A DNA stretch of 64,000 nucleotides, taken from Parabacteroides distasonis. Its GTDB lineage: Bacteria; Bacteroidota; Bacteroidia; Bacteroidales; Tannerellaceae. The position numbers and the translations under genes are program-made. The DNA is taken from NCBI GenBank assembly GCA_015060925.1, contig SUXM01000004.1:1-64000 (forward strand), given 5' to 3'. The stretch's first letter is position 1; the number at the start of each line of letters is the position of its first letter. Below, piece by piece: positions 51,394 to 60,266 of this stretch. The notes under the pieces are model-generated. The model had not been told where the DNA came from. It ran no database searches and saw nothing but the letters and a program-made list of their open reading frames with translations.

Positions 51394-52233
51394 TTATTTA
51401 TGATGACAGACTATTTCTTCTGGAAGTTCTTCAAATTCATGATCAGCAGTTGTTTCACCGGTTCTTTTTTTCTTCATTTCTGATATGAATTTTTGAAATT
51501 CTTTGTCTGTGCGTAATTTTTTTATAGCCATCTTGGCTGCTGATTGTTGGGATTCTTTTTTGGTATATCCTATACCTACACCAATTTGTATATCGGAAAG
51601 CGTAATACTCGTTTGAAAAACAGGACTTCCTTCATTGTCAGTGAAAGATTCGATTAAGTTAAAAGCTACTTCTAATTTGTTTTTTTGGCTCCACTCTATT
51701 AGACTTGACTTGAAATTAACCTCCTTGCGAGCAATCGTATCTAAATTTATAAATCTTTTAATTATTACATTTTGGATAAAATCGAAACAGACTTGATAAC
51801 CTTGGTCTAAATAAATAGCTCCGATTAAGGCTTCAAGGGCATTTCCGTACATATGATTGTTATGAGGGTTAAGTCTACTAGAATATGCAACCATTTTATC
51901 AAGTCCTAACTGGATGGCAATACGATTCATTGTTTCGCGTTGCACAATTTTAGAACGGGTGTTGGTTAAAAATCCTTCTCGTTTATATGGGAATTTTCTA
52001 TAGATAATATCTGCGATAATGGCATCTAAAATAGCATCGCCCAAAAATTCCAATCGTTCATTGTTCAACCATTTACCATCATCTCCTTTTATTGATGAAG
52101 ATTTATGAAGAAATGCTTGCTCGTATATGTGGACATTTTCAGGATAAAAACCTAGAATCTTATATAAAGAAAAATAAGGCTCCTTCCCTTTTTTTTTGAG
52201 GAGCCTTATTTTTTTGTATAGTTTTTTTAACAC
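51394..52233 (-). CDS. rnc: Ribonuclease III, GTG start
   Basis: Double-strand-specific endoribonuclease for rRNA and mRNA processing. 279 residues, with a longer N-terminus than E. coli (KKLYKKIRLLKKKGKEPYFS). RNase III signature NERLEFLGDAILDAIIADI contains the catalytic acidic residues; the C-terminal dsRBD has VGIGYTKKESQQSAAKMAIKKL. Starts at GTG one nt after the fabF stop (TAA C GTG); no ATG is available. Codons 8-21 encode a perfect 14-bp terminator-like hairpin. Third gene of the acpP-fabF-rnc operon. Confidence 0.94.
   Translation of the reverse strand: MLKKLYKKIRLLKKKGKEPYFSLYKILGFYPENVHIYEQAFLHKSSSIKGDDGKWLNNERLEFLGDAILDAIIADIIYRKFPYKREGFLTNTRSKIVQRETMNRIAIQLGLDKMVAYSSRLNPHNNHMYGNALEALIGAIYLDQGYQVCFDFIQNVIIKRFINLDTIARKEVNFKSSLIEWSQKNKLEVAFNLIESFTDNEGSPVFQTSITLSDIQIGVGIGYTKKESQQSAAKMAIKKLRTDKEFQKFISEMKKKRTGETTADHEFEELPEEIVCHHK
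52171..52212 (-). promoter_or_regulatory. Terminator/attenuator-like hairpin inside the rnc 5' coding region
   Basis: AAAATAAGGCTCCT / AGGAGCCTTATTTT, 14-bp perfect stem with a 14-nt loop, then TTCTTTAT. Covers rnc codons 8-21. Looks like an intrinsic terminator for acpP-fabF transcripts, which would hold down rnc expression, or a target for RNase III itself as in the E. coli rnc leader. Confidence 0.68.
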
Positions 52234-52234
52234 G

Positions 52235-53500
52235 TTACTTCGTAAATTTTTTAACTATAACACTTGCGTTATGACCACCAAATCCAAAAGTATTAGATAA
52301 TGCAGCATTGACCACCCTTTTTTGAGCTTTATTAAATGTAAAGTTCATCTTATAATCAATTTCAGGATCGTTATCTCCTTCTTCGTGGTTGATTGTAGGG
52401 GGGACGATATCTTCTTTTACAGCTAAGATACTAATCATAGCCTCTAAAGCACCTGCTGCTCCTAATAGATGCCCTGTCATTGACTTTGTGGAGCTAATAT
52501 TTAATTTATAAGCGTGATCTCCGAATACTTCTTTAATCGCTTTTGCTTCAGAAATATCTCCAACAGGAGTAGATGTTCCATGTACATTTATATAATCAAT
52601 GTCTTCAGGCTTCATTTCTGCGTCATCTAAAGCATTTTGCATAACAAGTTTAGCTCCTAATCCTTCTGGATGTGTAGCTGTTAAATGATATGCATCTGCA
52701 GATAAACCGGCTCCAACCACTTCTGCATAGATCTTTGCTCCTCTGGCTAAAGCATGTTCCATTTCTTCTAAGATTAGACATGCTGCACCTTCACCCATTA
52801 CAAAACCATCACGACTTGCACTAAATGGACGAGATGCTGTTTCTGGGGAATCATTGCGCGTGGATAGAGCGTTCATGGAATTGAATCCTCCAAGTCCTGG
52901 TGCAGCAATAGCTGCTTCTGCACCACCAGTTACGATAGCATTCGCTTTTCCCAAACGGATATAGTTATATGCATCACAGATTGCATTGGTGGATGAGGCA
53001 CATGCTGATACTGTCGCAAAGTTTGGTCCACGGAATCCATAAATCATGGAAATATGACCAGCAGCAATATCTGCAATCATTTTTGGAATAAAGAAAGGAT
53101 TAAACTTTGGACCAATAGTATCTTTTGTTTTAGCATATCCTACGACTTCTTCTTCAAAAGTTTTGATACCTCCAATACCTGCAGCAAATATTACGCCAAT
53201 ACGATTTTTATCTTCGTTTTCTAAATCCATACCAGCATCTTCTACCGCTTGTTTAGCTGCACCTATTGCTAATAAACTATATCGGTCGCATTTACGAGCC
53301 TCTTTTCGATCCATAACTTGGTTTGGATCAAAGTCCTTAACCTCGCAAGCGAATAATGTTTTAAATTTTGATGCATCAAAAAGGGTAATAGGTCCTGCGC
53401 CACTTTTACCATTAATTAAACTGTCCCATGTTTCAGAGACAGAATGTCCTAATGGAGTAATAGCTCCAAGACCTGTTACCACAACTCTTTTTAATTCCAT
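52235..53500 (-). CDS. fabF: Beta-ketoacyl-ACP synthase II
   Basis: Condensing enzyme of type II fatty-acid synthesis. 421 residues from MELKRVVVTGLGAITPLGHS; the longer frame begins with TTG at 53509. Active-site Cys in VSACASSTNAICDAY, the two His in NVHGTSTPVGD and MTGHLLGAAGALEAM, C-terminal NTFGFGGHNASVIV all intact. 21 nt after acpP, from which it receives the acyl chains; followed directly by rnc. Confidence 0.97.
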   Translation of the reverse strand: MELKRVVVTGLGAITPLGHSVSETWDSLINGKSGAGPITLFDASKFKTLFACEVKDFDPNQVMDRKEARKCDRYSLLAIGAAKQAVEDAGMDLENEDKNRIGVIFAAGIGGIKTFEEEVVGYAKTKDTIGPKFNPFFIPKMIADIAAGHISMIYGFRGPNFATVSACASSTNAICDAYNYIRLGKANAIVTGGAEAAIAAPGLGGFNSMNALSTRNDSPETASRPFSASRDGFVMGEGAACLILEEMEHALARGAKIYAEVVGAGLSADAYHLTATHPEGLGAKLVMQNALDDAEMKPEDIDYINVHGTSTPVGDISEAKAIKEVFGDHAYKLNISSTKSMTGHLLGAAGALEAMISILAVKEDIVPPTINHEEGDNDPEIDYKMNFTFNKAQKRVVNAALSNTFGFGGHNASVIVKKFTK

Positions 53501-53521
53501 ACCTTTCAATAAAAGGATTGA

Positions 53522-53758
53522 TTACTTCGCATTAGCTTCGATGTAAGCAATAGCATCACCTACACATGTAATCTTTTCAGCTTGATCATCTGGAATAGAA
53601 ATACCGAATTCTTTTTCGAATTCCATAATTAATTCTACAGTGTCAAGAGAGTCTGCTCCTAAATCGTTAGTAAAGCTAGCTTCGTTTGTAACTTCTGTTT
53701 CTTCAACACTTAATTTATCAACGATAATAGCTTTTACTCTTTCAGCAACTTCAGACAT
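53522..53758 (-). CDS. acpP: Acyl carrier protein
   Basis: 78-residue acidic protein. Phosphopantetheine attachment Ser in [17 protein letters not shown]-terminal [16 protein letters not shown] typical of AcpP. First gene of acpP-fabF-rnc. Own promoter at 53786-53815. Confidence 0.97.
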   Translation of the reverse strand: MSEVAERVKAIIVDKLSVEETEVTNEASFTNDLGADSLDTVELIMEFEKEFGISIPDDQAEKITCVGDAIAYIEANAK

Positions 53759-53785
53759 AACTTTTTCAATTTAGATTAATAAATA

Positions 53786-53815
53786 CGAATATACTTTTTA
53801 AATTTGTAGTGCAAA
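53786..53815 (-). promoter_or_regulatory. Promoter of acpP-fabF-rnc
   Basis: TTTG (53812-53815), 18 nt, TATATTCG (53786-53793), one mismatch in the -7 box. Confidence 0.6.
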
Positions 53816-53912
53816 GAAAAGAATTTTTTATGTTACAAAGCAAATTTAATAGGCTAAAAATGTGGAAAACTGCACATTTTTTCTTTTCTTGTGCATAAAA
53901 ATAGGGTGATAT

Positions 53913-54476
53913 ATGAAAAATATTGCAATTTTTGCTTCAGGGACAGGAACAAATGCCGAAAATATTACTCGGTATTTTAAAGGTAGTTTAAATATACATG
54001 TAGCAGTTGTTTTGTCTAATAATCAAAATGTTGAAGTACATGCACGTGTAAATCAATTGGGAATTCCATCTTTTGTTTTTACCCGTGATGAATTTAATGA
54101 TGGGCAAGTTATATTGGATAAATTAGATGAATATAGTGTTGATTTTATTGTTTTGGCCGGTTTCATGAATAAGATTTCGGATCCAATATTAAATGCTTAT
54201 CCTAATAAAATTATAAATATCCATCCAGCTTTGTTACCTAAATTTGGGGGTAAAGGTATGTATGGACATCATGTACATGAGGCTGTAGTGGAAGCGCGGG
54301 AAGAAAAGACAGGGATAACTATTCATTATATTAATGGACAATATGATGAGGGCACTATACTCTTTCAAGCAGAATGTCCTGTTTGTCCTTCAGATACTCC
54401 TAAAGATGTGGCAACAAAGGTACATGCATTAGAATATAAGTATTATCCTTTAATCATAGAAAAACTATTGATTTAA
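53913..54476 (+). CDS. purN: Phosphoribosylglycinamide formyltransferase
   Basis: Third step of purine synthesis: transfers formyl from 10-formyl-THF to GAR. 187 residues. IAIFASGTGTNAENI (phosphate loop), FIVLAGFMNKISDPIL, NIHPALLPKFGGKGMYGHHVHEAV with the Asn-His pair and ITIHYINGQYDEGTI are the PurN signatures with the catalytic Asn, His and Asp. Divergent from acpP, and its last 4 nt overlap the convergent pdxB. Confidence 0.95.
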   Translation: MKNIAIFASGTGTNAENITRYFKGSLNIHVAVVLSNNQNVEVHARVNQLGIPSFVFTRDEFNDGQVILDKLDEYSVDFIVLAGFMNKISDPILNAYPNKIINIHPALLPKFGGKGMYGHHVHEAVVEAREEKTGITIHYINGQYDEGTILFQAECPVCPSDTPKDVATKVHALEYKYYPLIIEKLLI

Positions 54477-55591
54477 AAGGATTCAATTAATTTAAATCCT
54501 AATTGCTGAAGAATTATAGATTCTTCCTTTGTCGCATGTAAAATAGTGTATGCGTTGAATTCTCTTGGGTGTTCGTAGTTATTACGAAAATATTCAAAGT
54601 TTTCAGGCTTTTCACGAAGTTTTTTATCTATTATAGATGGGTTGAAACTTCTTAAAATAGCATGTTCAATTCTGTTTTCTGAGAAATCGTCCAAATCTAT
54701 AATTGGATTTTTAGGAAAAGGAGGCCTCACTTCATTTATTTTATCGAACTGTAAATGAAAGAAAATGGCAATATTCTCTAAGCACATACGAGTCCCATTA
54801 GCTTTTCCATCAGCTGAAAATCCTGCTATATGAGGTGTAGCGATTGTTGTGAGTGTTAGTAAATCAGTATTAATCTGTGGTTCATTTTCCCAACAATCAA
54901 TAATTAATTCGCTAATCTTATTTTTTTTATAGGCATTTATAAGAGCTTTTGTATCGTGGACAGATCCTCGTGATGCATTGATAAATAAAGGTTTTCGCTG
55001 AAGTTTGTTGAAAAATGATTCATTAGCTAAATGAAATGTGGGAAATTTACCATCTTTTGTTAAAGGGGTATGAATGGTGATGATATCAGCCTGTTCTGCG
55101 ATGGTGTCTAATGAAACAAAACCTTCTTCTCCTTCTTTTTCTGCACGTGGAGGATCATTACGAAGCACTTTCATGCCGTATGCTTTACAAAGTTTTTCAA
55201 CTTCTTTTCCTACATGACCAACACCTACAATACCTATAGTCTTTTCTGATAAATTTTCTTTTTTATGGAGAGCGATAGTAATTATTCCTGCAAGGACATA
55301 TTGGGCGACAGATACAGCATTGCATCCAGGTGAATTTTTCCAGGTTATACCTGCTTCTTCGCAATATTGTGTATCAATATGGTCAAATCCAATAGTGGCT
55401 GTTGTGATTAATTTAACTTGACTATCTTTTAGTAGTTCGCGTGTGCATTTATTTATACTACGTATGATAAGTACATCTGCATCTTGAATGTATTTAGGAG
55501 TAAACTCTTTTGAATTTAAATAAGATACTTCAGCGATGGGTTCAGCAATTCCTTTTAAATAGGGAACAGTATTATCGGCTACAATTTTCAT
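54473..55591 (-). CDS. pdxB: Erythronate-4-phosphate dehydrogenase
   Basis: NAD-dependent enzyme of the DXP-independent pyridoxal phosphate route. 372 residues. Nucleotide-binding GIVGVGHVGKEVEKLCKAYGM, active-site Arg in NASRGSVHDTKAL, Glu in IIDCWENEPQ and His in TPHIAGFSADGKANGT. The C-terminal dimerisation part (NYEHPREFNAYTILHAT) separates PdxB from other 2-hydroxyacid dehydrogenases. Own promoter just before the end of the upstream gene. Other pdx genes are not near. Confidence 0.9.
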   Translation of the reverse strand: MKIVADNTVPYLKGIAEPIAEVSYLNSKEFTPKYIQDADVLIIRSINKCTRELLKDSQVKLITTATIGFDHIDTQYCEEAGITWKNSPGCNAVSVAQYVLAGIITIALHKKENLSEKTIGIVGVGHVGKEVEKLCKAYGMKVLRNDPPRAEKEGEEGFVSLDTIAEQADIITIHTPLTKDGKFPTFHLANESFFNKLQRKPLFINASRGSVHDTKALINAYKKNKISELIIDCWENEPQINTDLLTLTTIATPHIAGFSADGKANGTRMCLENIAIFFHLQFDKINEVRPPFPKNPIIDLDDFSENRIEHAILRSFNPSIIDKKLREKPENFEYFRNNYEHPREFNAYTILHATKEESIILQQLGFKLIESF

Positions 55592-55611
55592 TTATTATCT
55601 TTTTATGGCAA

Positions 55612-55619
55612 CAAAGATA
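55612..55619 (-). promoter_or_regulatory. pdxB -7 box
   Basis: TATCTTTG, 20 nt before the start and directly after the stop of the upstream gene (55623). Confidence 0.55.
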
Positions 55620-55622
55620 ATT

Positions 55623-56477
55623 TTATTTATTGAACTTGACATAGTTTAAACGGGTATATCGAATGTTTTTACTTTCATAAATTGCAGCTATACGGGCAGA
55701 GGTTATATAAATAAAATCTCCTATTTGAAATGCGTGTTCGGATGAGGACAATTGTCCGGATATTCTACTTGGATAATGAGAAGGGACAGTTATATTTACT
55801 AAATTCCCTTTAGAATCAATGGTTGTTAGATGTTGGCGGACAAAGAACAGTGGCGAAGTAAGATCCATACGTGTTTTATATGGATCATCTTCTAATTTAA
55901 TTCGTATTATTTTTAATGTTAGGTTTGATAACTTATCTCCTATTTGACCTAAATACTGACTGATAGTTTGTTCAACCTTTTTTTTCTTTATGTTTTTGTC
56001 TATATATATTAAGTTGTAGACTTGTGCTATTTTTGTAAAACGTTCTTCTTTAGGTGTATGGAAGATGAATTTGCATGCGATCCAATTGATATAACCAGGA
56101 TCTATTTTAGCTATCTCATAGAGGTAATGACCTCTATATTTACCAAAGGGAATCAAATCTTCTCCACGAGTAGACATTCTTTTATCATTATAATCGGTAA
56201 TGAAAATACAACGATTGGCATACCATAGTTGAGTAGTAACGATACGAAGTGAAGAAGTAATATCAGATGTTAAATCTTCTATAAAAAGGAAAGATTGCTT
56301 ATCAAGTGATGGAGTATAAAACCATAAACTGAACAAAGGGTTGTTTGAGTGTGGTAATACAATCAAATAACATCCAGCCTCTTTGTAAGAGGCTTTTTTC
56401 AAGTTGTAGGTGTTCAATTTCTCATATAAGAGATGTTGATCTTGTTCTGATATGTTTGGTATTCTTGGATTAGCCAT
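55623..56477 (-). CDS. Unknown protein with ExoX-C/DUF3820-like motif
   Basis: 284 residues, soluble. The central IPFGKYRGHYLYEIAKIDPG followed by YINWIACKF is the small fold found at the C-terminus of exodeoxyribonuclease X and in DUF3820 proteins. N- and C-terminal parts (KLNTYNLKKASYKEAGCYLIV; LFFVRQHLTTIDSKGNLVNI and a strand-rich tail ISGQLSSSEHAFQIGDFIYI) match nothing I know. No nuclease DEDD motif. Divergent from the GH2 lipoprotein and possibly co-transcribed with pdxB. Function unknown; a nucleic-acid role is only suggested by the motif. Confidence 0.65.
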   Translation of the reverse strand: MANPRIPNISEQDQHLLYEKLNTYNLKKASYKEAGCYLIVLPHSNNPLFSLWFYTPSLDKQSFLFIEDLTSDITSSLRIVTTQLWYANRCIFITDYNDKRMSTRGEDLIPFGKYRGHYLYEIAKIDPGYINWIACKFIFHTPKEERFTKIAQVYNLIYIDKNIKKKKVEQTISQYLGQIGDKLSNLTLKIIRIKLEDDPYKTRMDLTSPLFFVRQHLTTIDSKGNLVNITVPSHYPSRISGQLSSSEHAFQIGDFIYITSARIAAIYESKNIRYTRLNYVKFNK

Positions 56478-56492
56478 ATTCTTCTACTTTCT

Positions 56493-56523
56493 CAAAAATA
56501 CTAAAAAGCAGGGAATATACAAA
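56493..56523 (-). promoter_or_regulatory. Promoter of the ExoX-C-like gene
   Basis: TTTG (56520-56523), 19 nt, TATTTTTG (56493-56500): full consensus; leader about 9 nt. Confidence 0.75.
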
Positions 56524-56533
56524 TTTTTTTTCA

Positions 56534-56541
56534 TAGCTTTG
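56534..56541 (+). promoter_or_regulatory. -7 box of the GH2 lipoprotein gene
   Basis: TAGCTTTG, 18 nt before the ATG at 56560; divergent from and adjacent to the opposite promoter. Confidence 0.5.
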
Positions 56542-56559
56542 TTAAGCTATTGATTAATA

Positions 56560-59500
56560 ATGAGATATTTAATATGTTTATGTATGAGAAAAAGGTATAA
56601 GAGTCGAAGAAGAACCTATATCTATTGTAGGTTTATTATGAGTTTATTAGTTTTAATTGGATGTCAAGACAAAGGAAAGGTTTCTTTTGATTGTTCTGAT
56701 GTTTACACACGTGGGATAGGTCAATACCCTGGTAATCCTAAAGAAGATTTTTCTCCTTCTTTAGTTCCGGATCATTCTACGTATCGAAATGTAGCACTTC
56801 AACGTGTTGCTATTGCCTCTTCCAGTTATGATTATAACATGGTTGCTCAATTAGTAACAGATGGAATTATTTCAAATAAAGAATCGTTGTATTATTTGGA
56901 GGTAATTACACCCGAAGGAAATCTTCCAAGACGGGAACGGGAGTGGATGATAGATCAAGGACGTCATTCGCGAAATATATTATATGGGGAAGATTCTTAT
57001 TTTCAAATAAAGTTGGTTAATTATCAAAAGTTAGTAGATGAAATATCAATAAAAGGTAATCTTATTTATGATGATAAGGTTGCAAATGATGGATTTCAGA
57101 TTATATGTCAGGGATCAAATGATGGAAATAATTGGGTGAACATTGGAGAATTGAGTGGTAAAGGGTTACCCGGAAAAGTCGCTTCTTCCCGCGTGAAAGT
57201 TACAGATCCAAATAAACAAACTAAAGAGACTAATATGCCTGTTCGTCAATTAAATGAGAAGATCTCATTTAATAAAGATGTTAATTATTCTTGTTATCGT
57301 GTTTTGTTTAAGATGAAAGGAGCACTGGAATGGTTGTTGAAGGAGGTTGGCTTTTATTATAAGGATAAATGGCAAGAAGTAAAACCTGCTCAATATTTTG
57401 GTAGTGCTTGGTTTAGTGAAACCGCTGGGGAGGAATGGGTTTATGTAGATTTAGGTACTCGTTCTGAATTAGATAAGATTGTTTTGTATTGGATAAATAA
57501 AGCGATTGAAGGACAAATTCAGTTATCAGATGATGCGAAAGAGTGGAAAGAGGTTGCTTTACTTCCAGGAGGAGATGCATTAGTGGAAGATATTCTATTA
57601 AAAGGTAAACCTAGAGCAAGATATGTACGTGTTTTGATGCAAAAATCTGCGGATGGTAATCCTTATATTTTGAGTGAGATGAAGGTGATGGGTAAAGGTG
57701 GTCTGATTGCTCAACCTGCGGTAAGTCCAAACATTTCTGCAAATGAGATTCGTTTGTCTGGCGGTAATTGGAAATTACAGCGTGCTTCTGAAATTACAGC
57801 TTCGGGAGAGGAAATTTCAACTTTAAGTTATAACCCCAAAAATTGGGTAGTAGCAACTGTCCCAGGTACGATTCTGAGTAGTTATAAAAATGTAGGGGCA
57901 ATTGTTGACCCTAATTATGCCGATAACCAATTACATATTTCAGAGTCATTCTTTAATTCTAATTTTTGGTATCGGGATGAGTTTGATATTCCTAATGGTT
58001 TTAAGAAAGAACAGGTGTTTTTGAATTTTGATGGTATTAATTGGAAAGCAAAGATTTTTTTGAATGGAAAATATGTGGGACGTATGGAAGGTGCTTTCAT
58101 TCGAGGAAAGTTTAATGTGACAGATCTTATTGTGCAGGGGAAAAATGTAGTTGCAATTGAGATCATTAAAAATGACAATCCTGGTGCTATAAAAGAGAAA
58201 AACAAACAGAGTACAGATTTTAATGGAGGAGTTTTAGGCGCAGATAATCCGACTTTTCATGCTACGATTGGATGGGATTGGATTCCTACTGTTCGAGGTC
58301 GAAATAGGGGCATATGGAATGATGTTTATTTGACTACTACTGGAGATGTTACAATTATTGATCCGTTTGTACGATCGGTTTTACCTTTACCAGATACAAC
58401 TTCTGCAATATTGACTGCAGAGGTGATGGTGAAAAACAATGGCTTAAAGGATATAAAAGGAATATTAGAGGGAAAGATAGGTACGGTCTCTTTTCAACAA
58501 CCGGTTGAGTTGAAAGCCAATGAAATAAAAACAGTTGTTTTTGATGTAAATGATTATCCGCAAATGAAGATAGATAACCCACGTTTATGGTGGCCTAAGG
58601 GATATGGAGAACCCTATTTATATAGTGCTAATTTTACTTTTAAGATAGATAATAAAGTCTCTGATTTTCTTGATTACAAGGTTGGAATTCGCCAAATGAC
58701 CTTTAATGAAGACAATCAGGTGTTGAGTATGTTTGTCAATGGACGTCGTTTTATAGGAAGAGGAGGTAATTGGGGATTTAGTGAATCTAATTTGAATTAT
58801 CGTGGACGTGAATATGATATTGCAGTGGCTTATCATGCTGATATGAATTTTACTATCATGCGTAACTGGGTGGGTATGATTGGAGATGAGGAACTATATG
58901 AAGCATGTGATCGCCATGGTATAATGATTTGGCAGGATTTTTGGTTGGCTAATCCAACGGATGGTCCGGATCCATATAATCCTTCTATGTTTATTTCCAA
59001 TGCGGAAGATTATGTGAGACGAATTAGGAAACATCCTTCTATTGCTCTTTATTGTGGTAGAAATGAAGGGTTTCCTCCGAAAGAAATAGATCAAGCTTTG
59101 CGCCATATTGTAAAAGAGGAACATCCGGATATTCATTATATATCCAGTTCTGCAGATGATGTGGTGAGTGGTCATGGCCCTTATCGGATGCTCCCGGCAA
59201 AGGAATACTTTACATTAGAGATTGGGAATGATAAGTTTCATAGTGAACGTGGAATGCCTAATGTTATGACTTACGAAAGTATGCTTCGGACTTTCTCTCC
59301 AGATGAAATCTGGCCACAGGGGGATCAGTGGGGGATGCATGATTATACGCGTGAAGGAGCACAAGGGTGTACTTCTTTCAATGAAATTATTACTAAAGGA
59401 TATGGTGAACCTAAAAATGCTAAAGAGTTTGCAGAACTGGCACAATGGGTGAATTATGATGGTCATCGTAGTATGTTTGAGTCTAGAAGTAAAAATCGAA

Positions 59501-60204
59501 AAGGTTTGTTGATGTGGATGAGTCATCCTTGTTGGCCTTCTATGGTATGGCAGACATACGATTATTATTTTGAGCCGACTGCAGGTTATTTTGCGATTAA
59601 AAAAGCATCTGAACCTTTACATATTCAATGGAATCCAGTAACTGATGAGGTAGAGGTGGTTAATTACAGTGCTGGAGCACAAGAGGGATTGGTGGCTAAA
59701 GTACAAGTTTTAAATATGAATGCTTCGGTCGCTTGGGAAGAAGAGGTTACTTTGGATAGCCATGAAGATACAACAAATAAATGTATACAATTAGAATTTC
59801 CGGATAGTTTGTCAAAAGTCCATTTTATTAAAATGACATTGACAAAAGAGGGGAAACTTCTTTCTGAGAATTTCTATCATCGTAGTAAAGAAGAAAATAA
59901 TTATCAAGAATTACGTCAGTTACCAAGGATTTCATTGCAATCAGATGTGAAAGTAAAGAAGGAGAAGGATGGTCAATGGTTGGCTACGGTTACATTACAA
60001 AATAAGACCTCTGTTCCAGCTTTGAATATTCGTTTGAATGTGGTAGGAGAGCAGGATGGTTTACAATTCTTACCTATTTTCTATTCAGATAATTATTTCT
60101 CATTATTACCCGGAGAAGAAAAATTGATTACTATTTGTTGGAAAGATGAAGATACAAGAGGTAATAAACCTAAAGTTCTTATCTCTGGATATAATGTAGA
60201 CTAA
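56560..60204 (+). CDS. Discoidin-containing GH2 glycoside hydrolase lipoprotein
   Basis: 1214 residues. Long basic n-region, then lipoprotein box SLLVLIGCQDK. Residues about 70-390 hold two F5/8 type C (discoidin-like) carbohydrate-binding modules (NVALQRVAIASSSYDYNM; VYVDLGTRSELDKIVLYWI). From 400 on the GH2 sugar-binding, Ig-like and TIM-barrel domains follow: WVVATVPGTILSSYKNVG, IWNDVYLTTTGD, NGRRFIGRGGNWGFSES and IMRNWVGMIGDEELYEACD. Acid/base Glu in YCGRNEGFPP; nucleophile probably Glu in FHSERGMPNVM. This resembles exo-beta-glucosaminidase/mannosidase-type GH2 enzymes; linkage not determinable. Surface or periplasmic glycan degradation; no SusC/D genes adjoin. Start could be a later Met (56584). 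Confidence 0.87.
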   Translation: MRYLICLCMRKRYKSRRRTYIYCRFIMSLLVLIGCQDKGKVSFDCSDVYTRGIGQYPGNPKEDFSPSLVPDHSTYRNVALQRVAIASSSYDYNMVAQLVTDGIISNKESLYYLEVITPEGNLPRREREWMIDQGRHSRNILYGEDSYFQIKLVNYQKLVDEISIKGNLIYDDKVANDGFQIICQGSNDGNNWVNIGELSGKGLPGKVASSRVKVTDPNKQTKETNMPVRQLNEKISFNKDVNYSCYRVLFKMKGALEWLLKEVGFYYKDKWQEVKPAQYFGSAWFSETAGEEWVYVDLGTRSELDKIVLYWINKAIEGQIQLSDDAKEWKEVALLPGGDALVEDILLKGKPRARYVRVLMQKSADGNPYILSEMKVMGKGGLIAQPAVSPNISANEIRLSGGNWKLQRASEITASGEEISTLSYNPKNWVVATVPGTILSSYKNVGAIVDPNYADNQLHISESFFNSNFWYRDEFDIPNGFKKEQVFLNFDGINWKAKIFLNGKYVGRMEGAFIRGKFNVTDLIVQGKNVVAIEIIKNDNPGAIKEKNKQSTDFNGGVLGADNPTFHATIGWDWIPTVRGRNRGIWNDVYLTTTGDVTIIDPFVRSVLPLPDTTSAILTAEVMVKNNGLKDIKGILEGKIGTVSFQQPVELKANEIKTVVFDVNDYPQMKIDNPRLWWPKGYGEPYLYSANFTFKIDNKVSDFLDYKVGIRQMTFNEDNQVLSMFVNGRRFIGRGGNWGFSESNLNYRGREYDIAVAYHADMNFTIMRNWVGMIGDEELYEACDRHGIMIWQDFWLANPTDGPDPYNPSMFISNAEDYVRRIRKHPSIALYCGRNEGFPPKEIDQALRHIVKEEHPDIHYISSSADDVVSGHGPYRMLPAKEYFTLEIGNDKFHSERGMPNVMTYESMLRTFSPDEIWPQGDQWGMHDYTREGAQGCTSFNEIITKGYGEPKNAKEFAELAQWVNYDGHRSMFESRSKNRKGLLMWMSHPCWPSMVWQTYDYYFEPTAGYFAIKKASEPLHIQWNPVTDEVEVVNYSAGAQEGLVAKVQVLNMNASVAWEEEVTLDSHEDTTNKCIQLEFPDSLSKVHFIKMTLTKEGKLLSENFYHRSKEENNYQELRQLPRISLQSDVKVKKEKDGQWLATVTLQNKTSVPALNIRLNVVGEQDGLQFLPIFYSDNYFSLLPGEEKLITICWKDEDTRGNKPKVLISGYNVD

Positions 60205-60260
60205 TACATAACAAAAACTGTCCCAATTTTTCATTTTGGGACAGTTTTTGTTATGTATTA
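60202..60260. terminator. 25-bp bidirectional terminator including the GH2 stop codon
   Basis: Stem arms 60202-60226 and 60236-60260 pair perfectly over 25 bp (TAATACATAAC... / ...GTTATGTATTA) with a 9-nt loop. The first TAA is the stop codon. 7 nt before the stop of the convergent Na/Pi gene. Confidence 0.88.
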
Positions 60261-60266
60261 TATTGT

